Origin: Candidatus Poribacteria bacterium
Lineage (GTDB): Bacteria > Poribacteria > WGA-4E > GCA-2687025
DNA length: 64,000 bases
Assembly: GCA_028818695.1 (NCBI GenBank)
Contig: JAPPNK010000004.1
Location: 124,001 to 188,000 of the forward strand
Direction: 5' to 3'
This document shows positions 51,254 through 60,066 of this stretch, piece by piece; position 1 is the first letter of the stretch; each line of letters begins with the position of its first letter. A program made the translations under genes and the position numbers. The notes beneath the pieces are model-generated. The model did not search any database. It saw only the letters and a program-made list of their open reading frames with translations, and was not told the DNA's origin.

Positions 51254-52812
51254 AGCGACCGATCAAACTGCTGAACGGACAGCTTCCAGACAGGTATGCC
51301 GCAGAACCGGTCGCCCTCCGGGCAGAAAGGCGCGCAGTCCGAACGCTGACGGTACCAGCACGGCGCATGCAGATGCCGCCCGATGGTCGGGTGCGCCTCC
51401 TGAACCTGAAGAACCTCGTCCACCGAAGCGTGGAAGATCTCCTCCTGCGCCGTGTAGCAGAGCCGCGTCCGCCACTTATGCGTGAAGTCCATGAGCGACC
51501 CCGATTCAATAAGCCGCACCGCATGCCCGTTCGGCAGCAGGTAAAACGCGAACTCGTCCGGTACGCCCATCTCCAAGAGCCGATTGACGCTCTCATAGGC
51601 GTCCGCGTTCGCGCGGTCGTAGATCTCCTGCGCCGGCGGACATTTGGAAAACAGCCTGGGCGGCACGGCGTCCGGCTCGCCCGTATAATGCGCGCTCAAA
51701 ACGGGGCGGGAGCCGGGCGTCATGCGGTGCCGCTGGTTCTGCGAATCTGCCGTATGGCTCAACTTCTTCGCAAAGGTGTAGTGGGTGTGATTCATGGCGC
51801 GGGACAGCTTGGAGAGCGTGTGAACATTCATCGTCTCTTCATAATAACGGTTGCGCGACGGGTCTAGCAGCAGGCGCAGCGCTTCCTCGTCGGGCAGCTG
51901 TTCAGGCGCCGCGCCGAGAATGCCGCGCGCCGCCTCCGCGACGACCGCCTCCCCGTTCGAAGCCCAGCTCAACAGAGCGGAGGCGCGCCCGTTGAGCCGC
52001 TTGTCAAAGCGGCGCGTGAACTGCGCTGGATCGCCGGGCGCCGCAGACCGTTCCGACAAAAAAGCGTGTTCAGGAGTCGATTCCAGCGGTATCGGATCGT
52101 CCAGCTCGCGCTCAAAGAGCGGGTCGATCTCCATCACCGCCTCCGTCATTTTGCGCACCAGCTCCCGCTGCTCGGTCGGCGCGTCAAAATGCTCGCACAA
52201 CCGCGCATATCGAATGAGCGTCAACGCGCTGATCGTATGGTAAAGGTAGGTGTGCGCGGCGACAGGGAGAACATACCGCGCCGTTTCATACGCTTTTCGG
52301 CGGAGCGTCCGCTCCCAGCGTTCAGGGCGTTTTTTCCGCGCGGGGAAAACGGCGTGAAACTCGCGTTCAATCGCCGGCGCGAGCGCGTCAATGAGCGCAA
52401 GATACGCCTCCTGCTGCCGCTGGATCGCCGCGTTGTAAATCTCAAGCGCGGCGGGCTTCATTTTCGGAACGGCAAAATGCCCCGTCTTCACCTCCACATA
52501 CCGCTGGCTCACCTGCTCCGAATTGTAAAACGGATGGCTATGCAGAAACGACCAGACGGCGGCGCGCGAAAGGTTGCTCACTGCGAAGACGAAGGTCGCA
52601 TGCTGCCGCGTCGTGAGATGACCGGCAAGCAGCGTGCTGGAGGCAATGCGGTCGCGTACGGCGCGCGCTTTTTTCGTTTTAGAAACCTCGTCGGGATACA
52701 CAACGCCTTTAGAGGAGTAGCATGTCCGCGCCGCTCCAACCGCCGTTTCGTAGGGTTGGCAGATCGCGTCGATCAGTTTCACCTCAATCGGCGCCGATGC
52801 GAAATGCGTCAT
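51250..52812 (-). CDS. Double-length (tandem) ThyX-like flavin-dependent thymidylate synthase
   Basis: 520 residues, about twice ThyX size. The N-terminal half is ThyX-like, with QHATFVFAVSNLSRAAVWSFL and SEQVSQRYVE, but the RHR of the dUMP/FAD motif reads H91-S-H. It continues with RRKAYETARYVLP and TISALTLIRY. The second half (from about 245) has an intact RHR (R361-H-R363) in SQNQRHRMTPGSR, then a Cys-rich C-terminus (CWYRQRSDCAPFC, DRFCG) that looks metal-binding. ThyX makes dTMP with FAD. This asymmetric duplication may be a known long form. ATG 52812; overlaps the GT4 stop. Confidence 0.75.
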   Translation of the reverse strand: MTHFASAPIEVKLIDAICQPYETAVGAARTCYSSKGVVYPDEVSKTKKARAVRDRIASSTLLAGHLTTRQHATFVFAVSNLSRAAVWSFLHSHPFYNSEQVSQRYVEVKTGHFAVPKMKPAALEIYNAAIQRQQEAYLALIDALAPAIEREFHAVFPARKKRPERWERTLRRKAYETARYVLPVAAHTYLYHTISALTLIRYARLCEHFDAPTEQRELVRKMTEAVMEIDPLFERELDDPIPLESTPEHAFLSERSAAPGDPAQFTRRFDKRLNGRASALLSWASNGEAVVAEAARGILGAAPEQLPDEEALRLLLDPSRNRYYEETMNVHTLSKLSRAMNHTHYTFAKKLSHTADSQNQRHRMTPGSRPVLSAHYTGEPDAVPPRLFSKCPPAQEIYDRANADAYESVNRLLEMGVPDEFAFYLLPNGHAVRLIESGSLMDFTHKWRTRLCYTAQEEIFHASVDEVLQVQEAHPTIGRHLHAPCWYRQRSDCAPFCPEGDRFCGIPVWKLSVQQFDRSL

Positions 52813-52927
52813 GACAGCTCCACGCCCCTTCGCTCCGCAGTATAGCAACGTACATTGAAACGAACACGTATGCGCGTCAAGTTACATCGCGCGCCCTTCC
52901 GAATAGGCGCCGCATATCAGCGCGTCG

Positions 52928-53276
52928 CTCCCCCCTTGACAAGGGGGGATGGGGGGTTAGGCGCGGCGGGCGCGTTGCGTTTGGGTTTTGAACTAAGATT
53001 TTCAGGATTGATAGGATTACAGGATTTTGGGGCGCAGCATTTCGGGCGCCGAGTGTCGGTTTTCGGCGCTCCTCTTGTCAATCCTTTAATCCTTCAATCC
53101 TAGTTCAGACCGTTGAAAGAATGCGGGAGCCTGAATGACGGGAGGAGCGCGACGGGCGTGTTGCGTTTGGGTTTTGAACTAGGATTTTCAGGATTGATAA
53201 GATTACAGGATTTTGGGGCGCGGCATTTCGGGCGCCGAGTGTCGGTTTTCGTCAATCCTTTAATCCTAGTTCAGAC
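52928..53276. repeat. Composite intergenic repeat, two tandem units
   Basis: Unit 1 (52928-53110) opens with CTCCCCCCTTGACAAGGGGG, then GCGCGGCGGGCG. A terminal-inverted-repeat element follows that begins TTTTGAACTAAGATTTTCAGG and ends AATCCTAGTTCAGAC. Unit 2 (53149-53276) repeats the second element without the C-rich module. The ends of the inner element are inverted (GAACTAGGATT against AATCCTAGTTC). No coding capacity is seen. A matching composite lies at 56585-56747 on the other side of the restriction-modification gene. Confidence 0.85.
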
Positions 53277-53385
53277 TACGGCTAAGATTCCCGCGCGCCT
53301 TACCCCAAAGGCAGGCATGATGGAAAGGAGGGGGGAATGACAGCGGACGGTATGGACGCTTCAGGTGAACGCGGTCGGTTTCGGG

Positions 53386-53422
53386 TTCGCCTCTGGATTC
53401 CCGCTTTCGCGGGAATGACGAT
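53386..53422. repeat. REP-like hairpin copy
   Basis: CTCTGGATTCCCGCTTTCGC and the following GGGAATGACG match the hairpin module of the interspersed family (ATTCCCGC-TTTC-GCGGGAAT). It ends about 10 bp before the restriction-modification gene stop, so it may act as a terminator for that gene. Confidence 0.8.
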
Positions 53423-53431
53423 CCGGGGAAA

Positions 53432-56400
53432 CTAAGCTGTCTCTAGCGGAGGGAGCGCCTTGACGATCTCAACCGTCCGAAGGCTCACCGAAACGACGCG
53501 TCGAAGCAAGTTCACGATATACTGCGGATCGCCGCTTCGGTTCGGGTCGTTCACGATGCCGCTTCGCTTGTCCGTCTTCACCTGATACTGATTCACGACC
53601 CACTCCAGAGCCGACCGATTCCCCAGACGATACTCCAGCGCCGCCGATGGAATGCCCGACAGCGTCAAAAAGTCGTTATACAGAATCGAGCGCTTGTCTT
53701 TGGAGAAGCGCATCTTCTCCGCCCGCCAATCCACCGCAGCCCCCTCCGCCTCCAACATCTCCAGCGCATACGGCGGAGCCGATTCGTAGTTCACATGCAA
53801 ATCCGCCAGCTCCGCCCCCGCCGACGCAAACGCCCGAAACGCAGGCGCAAACGGAATATGCGGCAGATCCCGCTTCAGATTCTTCTCATACCGCTCCCGA
53901 TAGTCGGGATGATGCAGCAGCCCGTAGACGTAATGGAAAATGTTCCATCTGGAAATGGACGGATGGCCGTAATGCGAACGGAACGCGGACAACGCCCAAT
54001 CAGTGATGTTCTCGCGCCGGTTAGAGCCGTCCTCGTCGTAGGTGTAGAACGGGAAGCATTGATTGCTGTCAATTGAAATGAAGGACAAATTCGGAATTAC
54101 ATTTGTTATACTGCACCAGTAATCAGCGCGGCCGCCTAACCCTGGAACAATTATGACTCGGTTTTCTGCTTCAGTTTCCGGCATCGGGAAGATGGACGGG
54201 AAGACGTACCTTAAATCGTTTAGAGTTCTATCAAAGAATATGCCTGTTTTAGTGAAGGGTCGATAAAGCGAAGTTCGCAACTTCTCTTCATCGAATTCAG
54301 CAAACACTCCTCGCTTCAATTTCGCCTTTAAATCGCGACTCCAGCTGATTTTTGTATCATCGTACCTCACAAAAGCATCCACATTTGCGTTATCGTCTCT
54401 GCGCCGTTTCCACCTGTCCACTTCGGCATTGTAGAATTCGATCGTCCGCTGAACGTTGGCGACAAGCGCATTTCGGTTGAAATTGTAAACCCAGGCGTCG
54501 CGGTTCGTTTTAACGCCGTTGCTATAGATTTTGAAAACCGCGCCTTTTGCCGCGCCTTTTGCCGCTTTCGCTTTCTTCGTTCCTATCGGGATAAAGGTCT
54601 CAAACTCTGGCTGCAGACCATCCAATATCCATGTATGGCGTTTGTCAGGCGTTATCTGCTTCCATTCGATTTTTTGATAATGTTGATGCGAATTGAGAAA
54701 ATCGTATTTTTCCTCCTTTCGCCAGGACTCATCTACGCCAGCGTAAAAAATGCTTGGGCTATTCTTTTCCTCGTCCGGCTCTTTTTTCTTAATGAAGAGA
54801 TTGACGCTAACGCCAACCTGAATGCCAAAGACGTTGTACATTGTGCCTGACAGCTTTTGATTTTTTCGAACGTTCCCCTCTAGATTCAAGACATAGATTT
54901 TATCGAAATCGTCCGCCAGATGCTTCCGCATGCCGTCAAGCGCGATGCCGTCCAGAAAGCCGTTGTTCGTCACAAACGCGACAACGCCCTCATCTTTAAT
55001 GCGGTCGGACGCCCAGCGGATCGCTTTCACATAGGGATCCGAAAGCGCATTTTTATTTGTCGCCTTTGAATCGGCGGCGTATGTACTGCGCACGCGCGTG
55101 TCTATAGTTTCATCACCCTTCTTTTTCGGTTCGTATGTGCGGTTCTTGTTGTTGTCGCTATCATTCACCTGCCACGCGTTATACGGCGGATTCCCGATGA
55201 CGACAAACATATCCGCCTCTTTCTGCTTCTTGACGCGCTCCGTATTCTCTTCCGTGAACAGCTGCTTCTGCAGCGGCTCCATCAGCTCAAAGGTGTCGGC
55301 GAGAACGACGCCCTCAAACGGCTCATACTCCTGCATCCGCTGCCAGTACTCCCGCTCGATGTTCAGGCTGGCGATGTAGTACGGCAGCAGCATGACCTCG
55401 TTGCAGTGCAGCTCATGCTTGTATTTGCGCTCCAGCGCCGTCCCGTCGATCTCCCGCATGAGCCGGACGATGAAGTTGCCCGTCCCGACGAACGGGTCGA
55501 TGATATGGACGCCTTCGCTGGAGAGGCTGCGGTTGAACTCGGTTTCCAGGATCTGCTGGACGCTGTTGACCATGAAGTTGACGATCGGCTGCGGCGTATA
55601 GACGATGCCGTGCGTGTCGGCGACGTCTTCCGAAAAGCTCTGAAAAAAGGTTTCATAGAAAGCGTTCAGGAGATGCTGTTTTTGGGAAAATTCCCTGCAG
55701 AACGCCGCCGCCTGCTCGACGGCGTTGTAGTACCGGTCGAGCGGTTTCAGATACGCTTCTCGGCTGATCGCTTTGGCGGTGAGGGCGTCCACGACCTGTT
55801 CGATTTCGCGGGCGATGATGTTTCGGCGCGTGAAGTCGGAGTTGTTGAAGACGGTTCGGAAGATGCGCTCCGTCAAGATATGCTGAATGAGCATCTCTTC
55901 GACCGCCTCCGCCGACAGGTCGGGGTTGACGGCGTCTCTGCATAGGTTGTAGAACCTGTCGAACGCTTGGGCGAATTTGTTGTCGCCGCTCCGCCTTCCC
56001 TGTATCTTCTCCTTGAGGTCGGCGGCGATGTCGGGGACATGCTCTCGGAACTCCGCCGCCGCGGCTTCCCAGTTGCCGAATTCGGGCCGTTCATACTCAA
56101 ACAGGAGCCTCAGCATTTTGACGAGGTCTGCCGATTTGGAGATGTCGGCGTTCAGCGTTTCCCGCTCGTTTTGGAACAGGATCGCGCGTTCGGGCGTCTG
56201 AAAGAGGATGTTGTCGAACGGGTATCCCGCCTCCCGTTTCTGCTGCACGGCTTTGGCGAGGTCGTCATGGATGTCCTTCGCTTCCCAGTAGGCGAACGGC
56301 AGCCCCAGTTCATGGAGGACGGCTCCGTCGATGGAGATGTTGCCGCGGCTGCCTTTCATTCGGTATTCGCGTTGGAACGTGGCGTTCACCTTTTTTGCGC

Positions 56401-56578
56401 AGTGCTGCATGAGCGCGTAGAACGGTCCGCTGACGGCTCCTTCTTGGTCGGCTCCGTGGGCGTCTAGGTCTTTCATGGCGGCGTAGTAATCCTTGACCGC
56501 CTTATGCGTCGGTTTCAGGTTCAGCAATGGCATGGGAGGTTTTATAGCGCATTCGGCGGAGAAGGTCAAGCGGCGCAT
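53432..56578 (-). CDS. Single-chain restriction-modification enzyme (nuclease, N6-adenine methylase, specificity domain)
   Basis: 1048 residues. An N-terminal PD-(D/E)xK-type nuclease region shows D84 (SIDGAV) and E99-A-K101 (YWEAKD). An N6-adenine methylase follows, with motif I DPFVGTGNFIVRL (361-373) and motif IV NPPYNAW (463-469). The C-terminal part resembles the type ISP specificity domain. There is no helicase domain, so the plan fits type IIG/L rather than type ISP. Start is ATG 56578, with GGGGAG supplied by the adjoining repeat; ATG 56533 is an alternative without a ribosome-binding site. The central part is AT-richer than its neighbours. It is flanked by composite direct repeats, a sign of horizontal acquisition. 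Confidence 0.8.
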   Translation of the reverse strand: MRRLTFSAECAIKPPMPLLNLKPTHKAVKDYYAAMKDLDAHGADQEGAVSGPFYALMQHCAKKVNATFQREYRMKGSRGNISIDGAVLHELGLPFAYWEAKDIHDDLAKAVQQKREAGYPFDNILFQTPERAILFQNERETLNADISKSADLVKMLRLLFEYERPEFGNWEAAAAEFREHVPDIAADLKEKIQGRRSGDNKFAQAFDRFYNLCRDAVNPDLSAEAVEEMLIQHILTERIFRTVFNNSDFTRRNIIAREIEQVVDALTAKAISREAYLKPLDRYYNAVEQAAAFCREFSQKQHLLNAFYETFFQSFSEDVADTHGIVYTPQPIVNFMVNSVQQILETEFNRSLSSEGVHIIDPFVGTGNFIVRLMREIDGTALERKYKHELHCNEVMLLPYYIASLNIEREYWQRMQEYEPFEGVVLADTFELMEPLQKQLFTEENTERVKKQKEADMFVVIGNPPYNAWQVNDSDNNKNRTYEPKKKGDETIDTRVRSTYAADSKATNKNALSDPYVKAIRWASDRIKDEGVVAFVTNNGFLDGIALDGMRKHLADDFDKIYVLNLEGNVRKNQKLSGTMYNVFGIQVGVSVNLFIKKKEPDEEKNSPSIFYAGVDESWRKEEKYDFLNSHQHYQKIEWKQITPDKRHTWILDGLQPEFETFIPIGTKKAKAAKGAAKGAVFKIYSNGVKTNRDAWVYNFNRNALVANVQRTIEFYNAEVDRWKRRRDDNANVDAFVRYDDTKISWSRDLKAKLKRGVFAEFDEEKLRTSLYRPFTKTGIFFDRTLNDLRYVFPSIFPMPETEAENRVIIVPGLGGRADYWCSITNVIPNLSFISIDSNQCFPFYTYDEDGSNRRENITDWALSAFRSHYGHPSISRWNIFHYVYGLLHHPDYRERYEKNLKRDLPHIPFAPAFRAFASAGAELADLHVNYESAPPYALEMLEAEGAAVDWRAEKMRFSKDKRSILYNDFLTLSGIPSAALEYRLGNRSALEWVVNQYQVKTDKRSGIVNDPNRSGDPQYIVNLLRRVVSVSLRTVEIVKALPPLETA

Positions 56579-56584
56579 GACCAG

Positions 56585-56747
56585 ACTCCCCCCTTGACAA
56601 GGGGGGATGGGGGGGTTTGGGCGCGGCGGGCGTTTGGTTTTTGAACTAGGATTTTCAGGATTTATAGGATTACAGGATTGGGGGGCGGCGCGTCGGTTTT
56701 CGGGATCCTCCTGTCCATCTTTTCAATCCTATCATCCTAGTTCAGAC
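56585..56747. repeat. Composite intergenic repeat, third copy
   Basis: The same plan and orientation as 52928-53110: CTCCCCCCTTGACAAGGGGG, GCGCGGCGGGCG, then TTTTTGAACTAGGATTTTCA..., ending ATCCTAGTTCAGAC. It lies just upstream of the restriction-modification gene and supplies its Shine-Dalgarno-like GGGGAG. Confidence 0.85.
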
Positions 56748-56827
56748 ATTTGAAAGAGCGGCGGAAAGCTGGAATGGCGGAAGGGCGCGGCGCGCCTTCC
56801 AGAAGACAAGCCGCCGTGAAAGGAGCG

Positions 56828-57136
56828 TCAGACGGCATATAAACCGAATGCGCGTTTGGTCATCCTCGTTTGTTTATCGTGTGCTAGGTCATTATTCCTG
56901 TTTTCCAGTCGCCTTTCAATTTCCCATACATTGCTAATGTGTCTGTTGGCTCTCATACGCCAGCGATTTTCTTCTTTATTAACTTCGCGCAAGCTGAATC
57001 CTTTAATGGCTTTTATCTCATGTATGTTGTATGTTTTTAGGCAAGCTTTCAATTTTTCAATGCTGTTATCGACGTCTTTTCGGTCGTTAGGGTGTAATTT
57101 ACGGTAGTCTTTTTCAAAGTCATTGGCGCGCCGCAT
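56828..57136 (-). CDS. Possible RelE/ParE-type toxin, orphan
   Basis: 102 residues, AT-rich, strongly basic. Its layout (ANDFEKDYRKLHPNDRKDVDNSIEKL, then GFSLREVNKEENRWRMRANRHISNVWEIE, then a basic C-terminus with TRMTKRAFGLY) resembles the RelE/ParE fold of mRNase or gyrase toxins, with the WRMRANRHISNVWEI strands matching best. No antitoxin gene is adjacent; the upstream gene encodes a TPR protein. Low certainty. Confidence 0.4.
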   Translation of the reverse strand: MRRANDFEKDYRKLHPNDRKDVDNSIEKLKACLKTYNIHEIKAIKGFSLREVNKEENRWRMRANRHISNVWEIERRLENRNNDLAHDKQTRMTKRAFGLYAV

Positions 57137-57171
57137 TTACATTGGCATTTTAGTTTCGGATGCCGACGCGC

Positions 57172-57939
57172 TTAGATTTTTGCTTCGCGCTTTTGGAGCG
57201 TTGCTTCAAATTCGGGTCGTCGCTCCATATCGTCCCAGTATGCCTCTGCCTCGCGCTCGGCTTGCATGATCGGTTCAAATTTTTCTTCGTAAAGGTCGGG
57301 GTCGAGCGTAACCGCCCAGTAGATGTCGTCGTGCGCAAGATCGGTCTCCCCCCTTTCTTGATGATAAAGACCTTTTAAGTAGTAGGCAAGCGCGTAGGCG
57401 GGGTCTATGTTGATGGCGTCTTCGCAAGACGCTATTGCGTCTTTTTGCCTGTCTAAAGTCCAGTATGCAAGAGCCAAAATTATGCGATACAAAGGTCGTG
57501 CGGGATCTAGTTTTGTAGCTCTTTCAAAATCTGAGACGGCTTGTTTCATGGGACGTTTGGAATCAATTCTACTTAAAACCAGCTCCGAAAATCCTCGACC
57601 GATATGGAAGCGCGCCATTTCCTTACTTTGCATCCTCCCGCCTGCCTCGGACAGTTGGAATGCAAAATCAACATGTCGGGCTGCTTCCAGAACATCTGCC
57701 TCGATCTTTTGAGGATTTGCGCCAGCCTCCAAACGATCAACTGCGTCCTTAAGAAGCAGAAGTCCCTTTTTGAGCGCCCCGAGAGCCGCGTTCTTGCAGG
57801 CGAAGTGAAGAACATCATTCGCCGACATCTTCGGAGCCTGAATGTCGGGTACCACGTTCAGGTCTGGCATATCTGAAGACATCAGCGAATTCCACACGCC
57901 CGACACGACGGAAATGTTTATTTCTCTAGTCAAGGGCAT
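57172..57939 (-). CDS. TPR-repeat protein, AT-richer accessory gene
   Basis: From ATG 57939 the product (MPLTREINISVVSGVW) has a helical body with at least three TPR-like units (MKQAVSDFERATKLDPARPLYRIIL, DAIASCEDAINIDPAYALAYYL, TDLAHDDIYWAVTLDPDL). Upstream in-frame residues exist but lack a good ribosome-binding site. It lies 35 bp upstream of the possible toxin. Function is unknown. The region differs in base composition from the neighbouring GC-rich genes. Confidence 0.6.
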   Translation of the reverse strand: MPLTREINISVVSGVWNSLMSSDMPDLNVVPDIQAPKMSANDVLHFACKNAALGALKKGLLLLKDAVDRLEAGANPQKIEADVLEAARHVDFAFQLSEAGGRMQSKEMARFHIGRGFSELVLSRIDSKRPMKQAVSDFERATKLDPARPLYRIILALAYWTLDRQKDAIASCEDAINIDPAYALAYYLKGLYHQERGETDLAHDDIYWAVTLDPDLYEEKFEPIMQAEREAEAYWDDMERRPEFEATLQKREAKI

Positions 57940-58158
57940 TGCTCTCAGATTCTCCACCTCTTCAGCATGCGTCCAACGACATCTCCATACCAGTTTACCA
58001 TCAGAATGTCCCCATAGCAACCGGAGCCTCGTGAGACTGCAGTAAATTTTAGGGGCGCCTACATTAATGCGGAGTTATGGGCGGCGAAGGCTTGACAACG
58101 CCTGCGGGTTCGATGTAAAAAAGGGCGTCTAAACGAGCGAATGAAAGGCGGACATAAC

Positions 58159-58404
58159 GTGAAGATCGCCGTTCGGTTCTTCGCCAGCTGCAGAGAAGCG
58201 GTTCAACAAAACGAAGCGGAGCTGGAGCTGCCTGAAGGCTCCCGCGTTGTCGACCTTCAACGCGAACTGGCGCGCCGTTTTCCGCCGCTTGCCGGGCGCG
58301 TGGAACAGGTCCGGTACGCCGTCAACGGAACCTACGCGCAGCCCGACGACCCGCTCAACGACGGCGACGAAGCGGCGGTGATACCTCCTGTGGCGGGCGG
58401 CTGA
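58159..58404 (+). CDS. moaD: Molybdopterin synthase small subunit (MoaD)
   Basis: A ubiquitin-like protein starting MKIAVRFFASCREAV and ending in the C-terminal VAGG, the site of AMP and thiocarboxylate formation. Start GTG 58159 is preferred because MoaD proteins begin there. ATG 58141 in frame would add six residues. The gene is 3 bp before moaE. It donates sulfur for molybdopterin. Confidence 0.9.
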   Translation: MKIAVRFFASCREAVQQNEAELELPEGSRVVDLQRELARRFPPLAGRVEQVRYAVNGTYAQPDDPLNDGDEAAVIPPVAGG

Positions 58405-58407
58405 AAC

Positions 58408-58854
58408 ATGGTGAAATGCTGGATAACCGATCAGCCGCTGCGCGAATCGGAGACGCTTGCCCTTGTGAAGACGCCGAGAGCGGGAGCCGCCGTTCTCTTT
58501 ATCGGAACGGCGCGCAACCATGCCGAAGGGCGCCCCGTCGCCGCGCTGGAATATGAAGCGTACGCCGACATGGCTGAAGCCGAAATGCGCGCCATCGCCG
58601 AAGAGGCTCTCCGGCGATGGGGGGCGGAGAAGATCGCCGTCGTTCACCGCACCGGGCGGCTCGACATCGGCGAAGCGGCGGTGATGGCGGCCGTCTCCTC
58701 CGCCCATCGAAAAGAGGCGTTTGAAGCGTGCGCCTTCCTGATGGACGCGCTCAAGGAACGAGTCCCGATCTGGAAAAAAGAACACTGGGCGGACGGCGGC
58801 GCCCGATGGGTCAATGATGACCAACAGGACGACCAACAGAACGAGGAGGCATGA
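58408..58854 (+). CDS. moaE: Molybdopterin synthase catalytic subunit (MoaE)
   Basis: 148 residues. GTARNHAEGRPVAALEYEAY, VHRTGRLDIGEAAVM and the catalytic-lysine segment VPIWKKEHWADGGARWV are diagnostic. With MoaD it converts cPMP to molybdopterin. The other moa genes are not in the window. The C-terminal tail NDDQQDDQQNEEA is an unusual acidic extension. Confidence 0.95.
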   Translation: MVKCWITDQPLRESETLALVKTPRAGAAVLFIGTARNHAEGRPVAALEYEAYADMAEAEMRAIAEEALRRWGAEKIAVVHRTGRLDIGEAAVMAAVSSAHRKEAFEACAFLMDALKERVPIWKKEHWADGGARWVNDDQQDDQQNEEA

Positions 58855-58855
58855 G

Positions 58856-59206
58856 ATGCCGATCATTGCCTGGGAGGACGCGCCGTCTCGTCCGCGCGCG
58901 AACGATCCCGACGGATTTTTCAAGCCGTTTGTGAACAAGGAGACGGGAGCGGCGCGCCTACAGATGCATGTCTCATGCGTCGGCGCAGGCAAGCGGGCGC
59001 ATCCGCCCCACAAGCATGCCGAGGAGGAGATCATCTATGTCCTGGACGGGCGCGGGATCGTCCAGCTGGACGATGAGCGAACGGAGGTTGAGCCGAACGC
59101 CGCCGTCTTCATACCGTCCTGGGTCTTCCACGGCATTGAAAGCGCGGGGGACGGTCCGCTGCGGTATATGGTGATCTTGGAGCCGAAGCGGGAGGAGAGC
59201 GGCTAA
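58856..59206 (+). CDS. Cupin-domain protein
   Basis: 116 residues from ATG 58856 (GGAGG upstream). The cupin motif 1 is PPHKHAEEEIIYVLDGRG (two His and Glu for metal binding), and motif 2 includes PSWVFHGIES. It is a small beta-barrel that may isomerise or bind a sugar or dioxygenase substrate. It follows moaE by one base and may be in the same transcript. Its stop shares CTAA with the convergent gene. Confidence 0.85.
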   Translation: MPIIAWEDAPSRPRANDPDGFFKPFVNKETGAARLQMHVSCVGAGKRAHPPHKHAEEEIIYVLDGRGIVQLDDERTEVEPNAAVFIPSWVFHGIESAGDGPLRYMVILEPKREESG

Positions 59207-59790
59207 AACTCCGGCATGACGCCTGTCCGTTCGCCGTCCGCGCCGTAAACGCGCACGAAGCCTGCGTCGTCGGGCGAGACGCTGACGGAGGCTCTGCGTT
59301 CGCCGTCGGATCCGAGAAGCGACAATTCCGCCCCGACCGGCAGCGCGAGCCAGGCGCCTCGAAGCGTTTCGTCCGCGGAGTAGAGCGAGACGCCGCCGCC
59401 GTCCGCGGTCGCTTCAACTGCCGCCTGCTTGGAACCGTCCGCGCCGAGGAGCCAGAGAGCGCCGCCGTCCTCAATGCGGAGGGCGCCTCGGCTGCCGTCT
59501 TTCGGCGAGCGCACGATGACGGTTCCGCCCCGTTCGTCCGCCCCGACGACCGCTGCCAGAGCGCCGCTCTTGTCCCAAATCGCCGCGAATCCGCCATGGT
59601 CGGTCGAGAAGAAGCTCAGCTGGCGCCTCCCTTCGGCGTCCAGAACCTCCAGCGAATTGCATGTGAGCTGGTTAAAATGGGTCGCTTTCTCCTCCTGTCC
59701 GACAGCGTTTGTCCAAAGCAGCGGAGCCAGCAGCTGCCCTAAAAGGATCAGCCCCGCCCCGACAATCATATACGCAACGCGCGTTTTCAT
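59203..59790 (-). CDS. Membrane-anchored or exported beta-repeat protein
   Basis: One N-terminal hydrophobic helix (about 5-26) is followed by 160 residues with short repeats of the type LD.EGRR.LSF, L..DGS.AA.E, GSDGERRASVSV. Strands end in Gly/Ala and DG turns recur about every 20-25 residues, like a beta-solenoid or beta-propeller blade array. No family is recognised. It may be a periplasmic structural protein. Its 3' end overlaps the cupin stop. Confidence 0.55.
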   Translation of the reverse strand: MKTRVAYMIVGAGLILLGQLLAPLLWTNAVGQEEKATHFNQLTCNSLEVLDAEGRRQLSFFSTDHGGFAAIWDKSGALAAVVGADERGGTVIVRSPKDGSRGALRIEDGGALWLLGADGSKQAAVEATADGGGVSLYSADETLRGAWLALPVGAELSLLGSDGERRASVSVSPDDAGFVRVYGADGERTGVMPEF

Positions 59791-59894
59791 TCACATCCCT
59801 TTCCTGCGGTCAAGTGTCGTCTCCTTGCCATGATCGTTCAGCTGGCGCATTTTCGCATGTCGAAGCGTTTCAAGCGCTGATGTCTGACCATACT

Positions 59895-60045
59895 GAAATT
59901 GGCTTTAAGTTGGAAATGTCGATATGCGAACGCGGAAGGTTTCGAGCGGACTCTGGATTCCCGCTTTCGCGGGAATGACGGCATGGGTCGGCGAGCCGTC
60001 GTGTAAAAATGAATGTCGTCGCCTATAGGCGCTGCCGAGATGACA
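59895..60045. repeat. Full copy of the interspersed repeat family
   Basis: A head (GAAATTGGCTTTAAGTTGG..), a middle (TATGCGAACGCGGAAGGTTT), the hairpin ATTCCCGC-TTTC-GCGGGAAT (59957-59976), GACGGCATGGGTCGGC and a tail GTGTAAAAATGAATGTCGTC ending CCTATAGGCGCTGCC. It matches the copy at 42071 over most of its length and the window's first 45 bases at its end. Confidence 0.8.
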
Positions 60046-60066
60046 GCATGGCGCGGGCGGAACCCG

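Noticed and set aside
52928-53276. Possible insertion sequence
   Set aside because: The element has inverted ends but no transposase gene and is only about 110-180 bp, so it is listed as a repeat and not as an IS.
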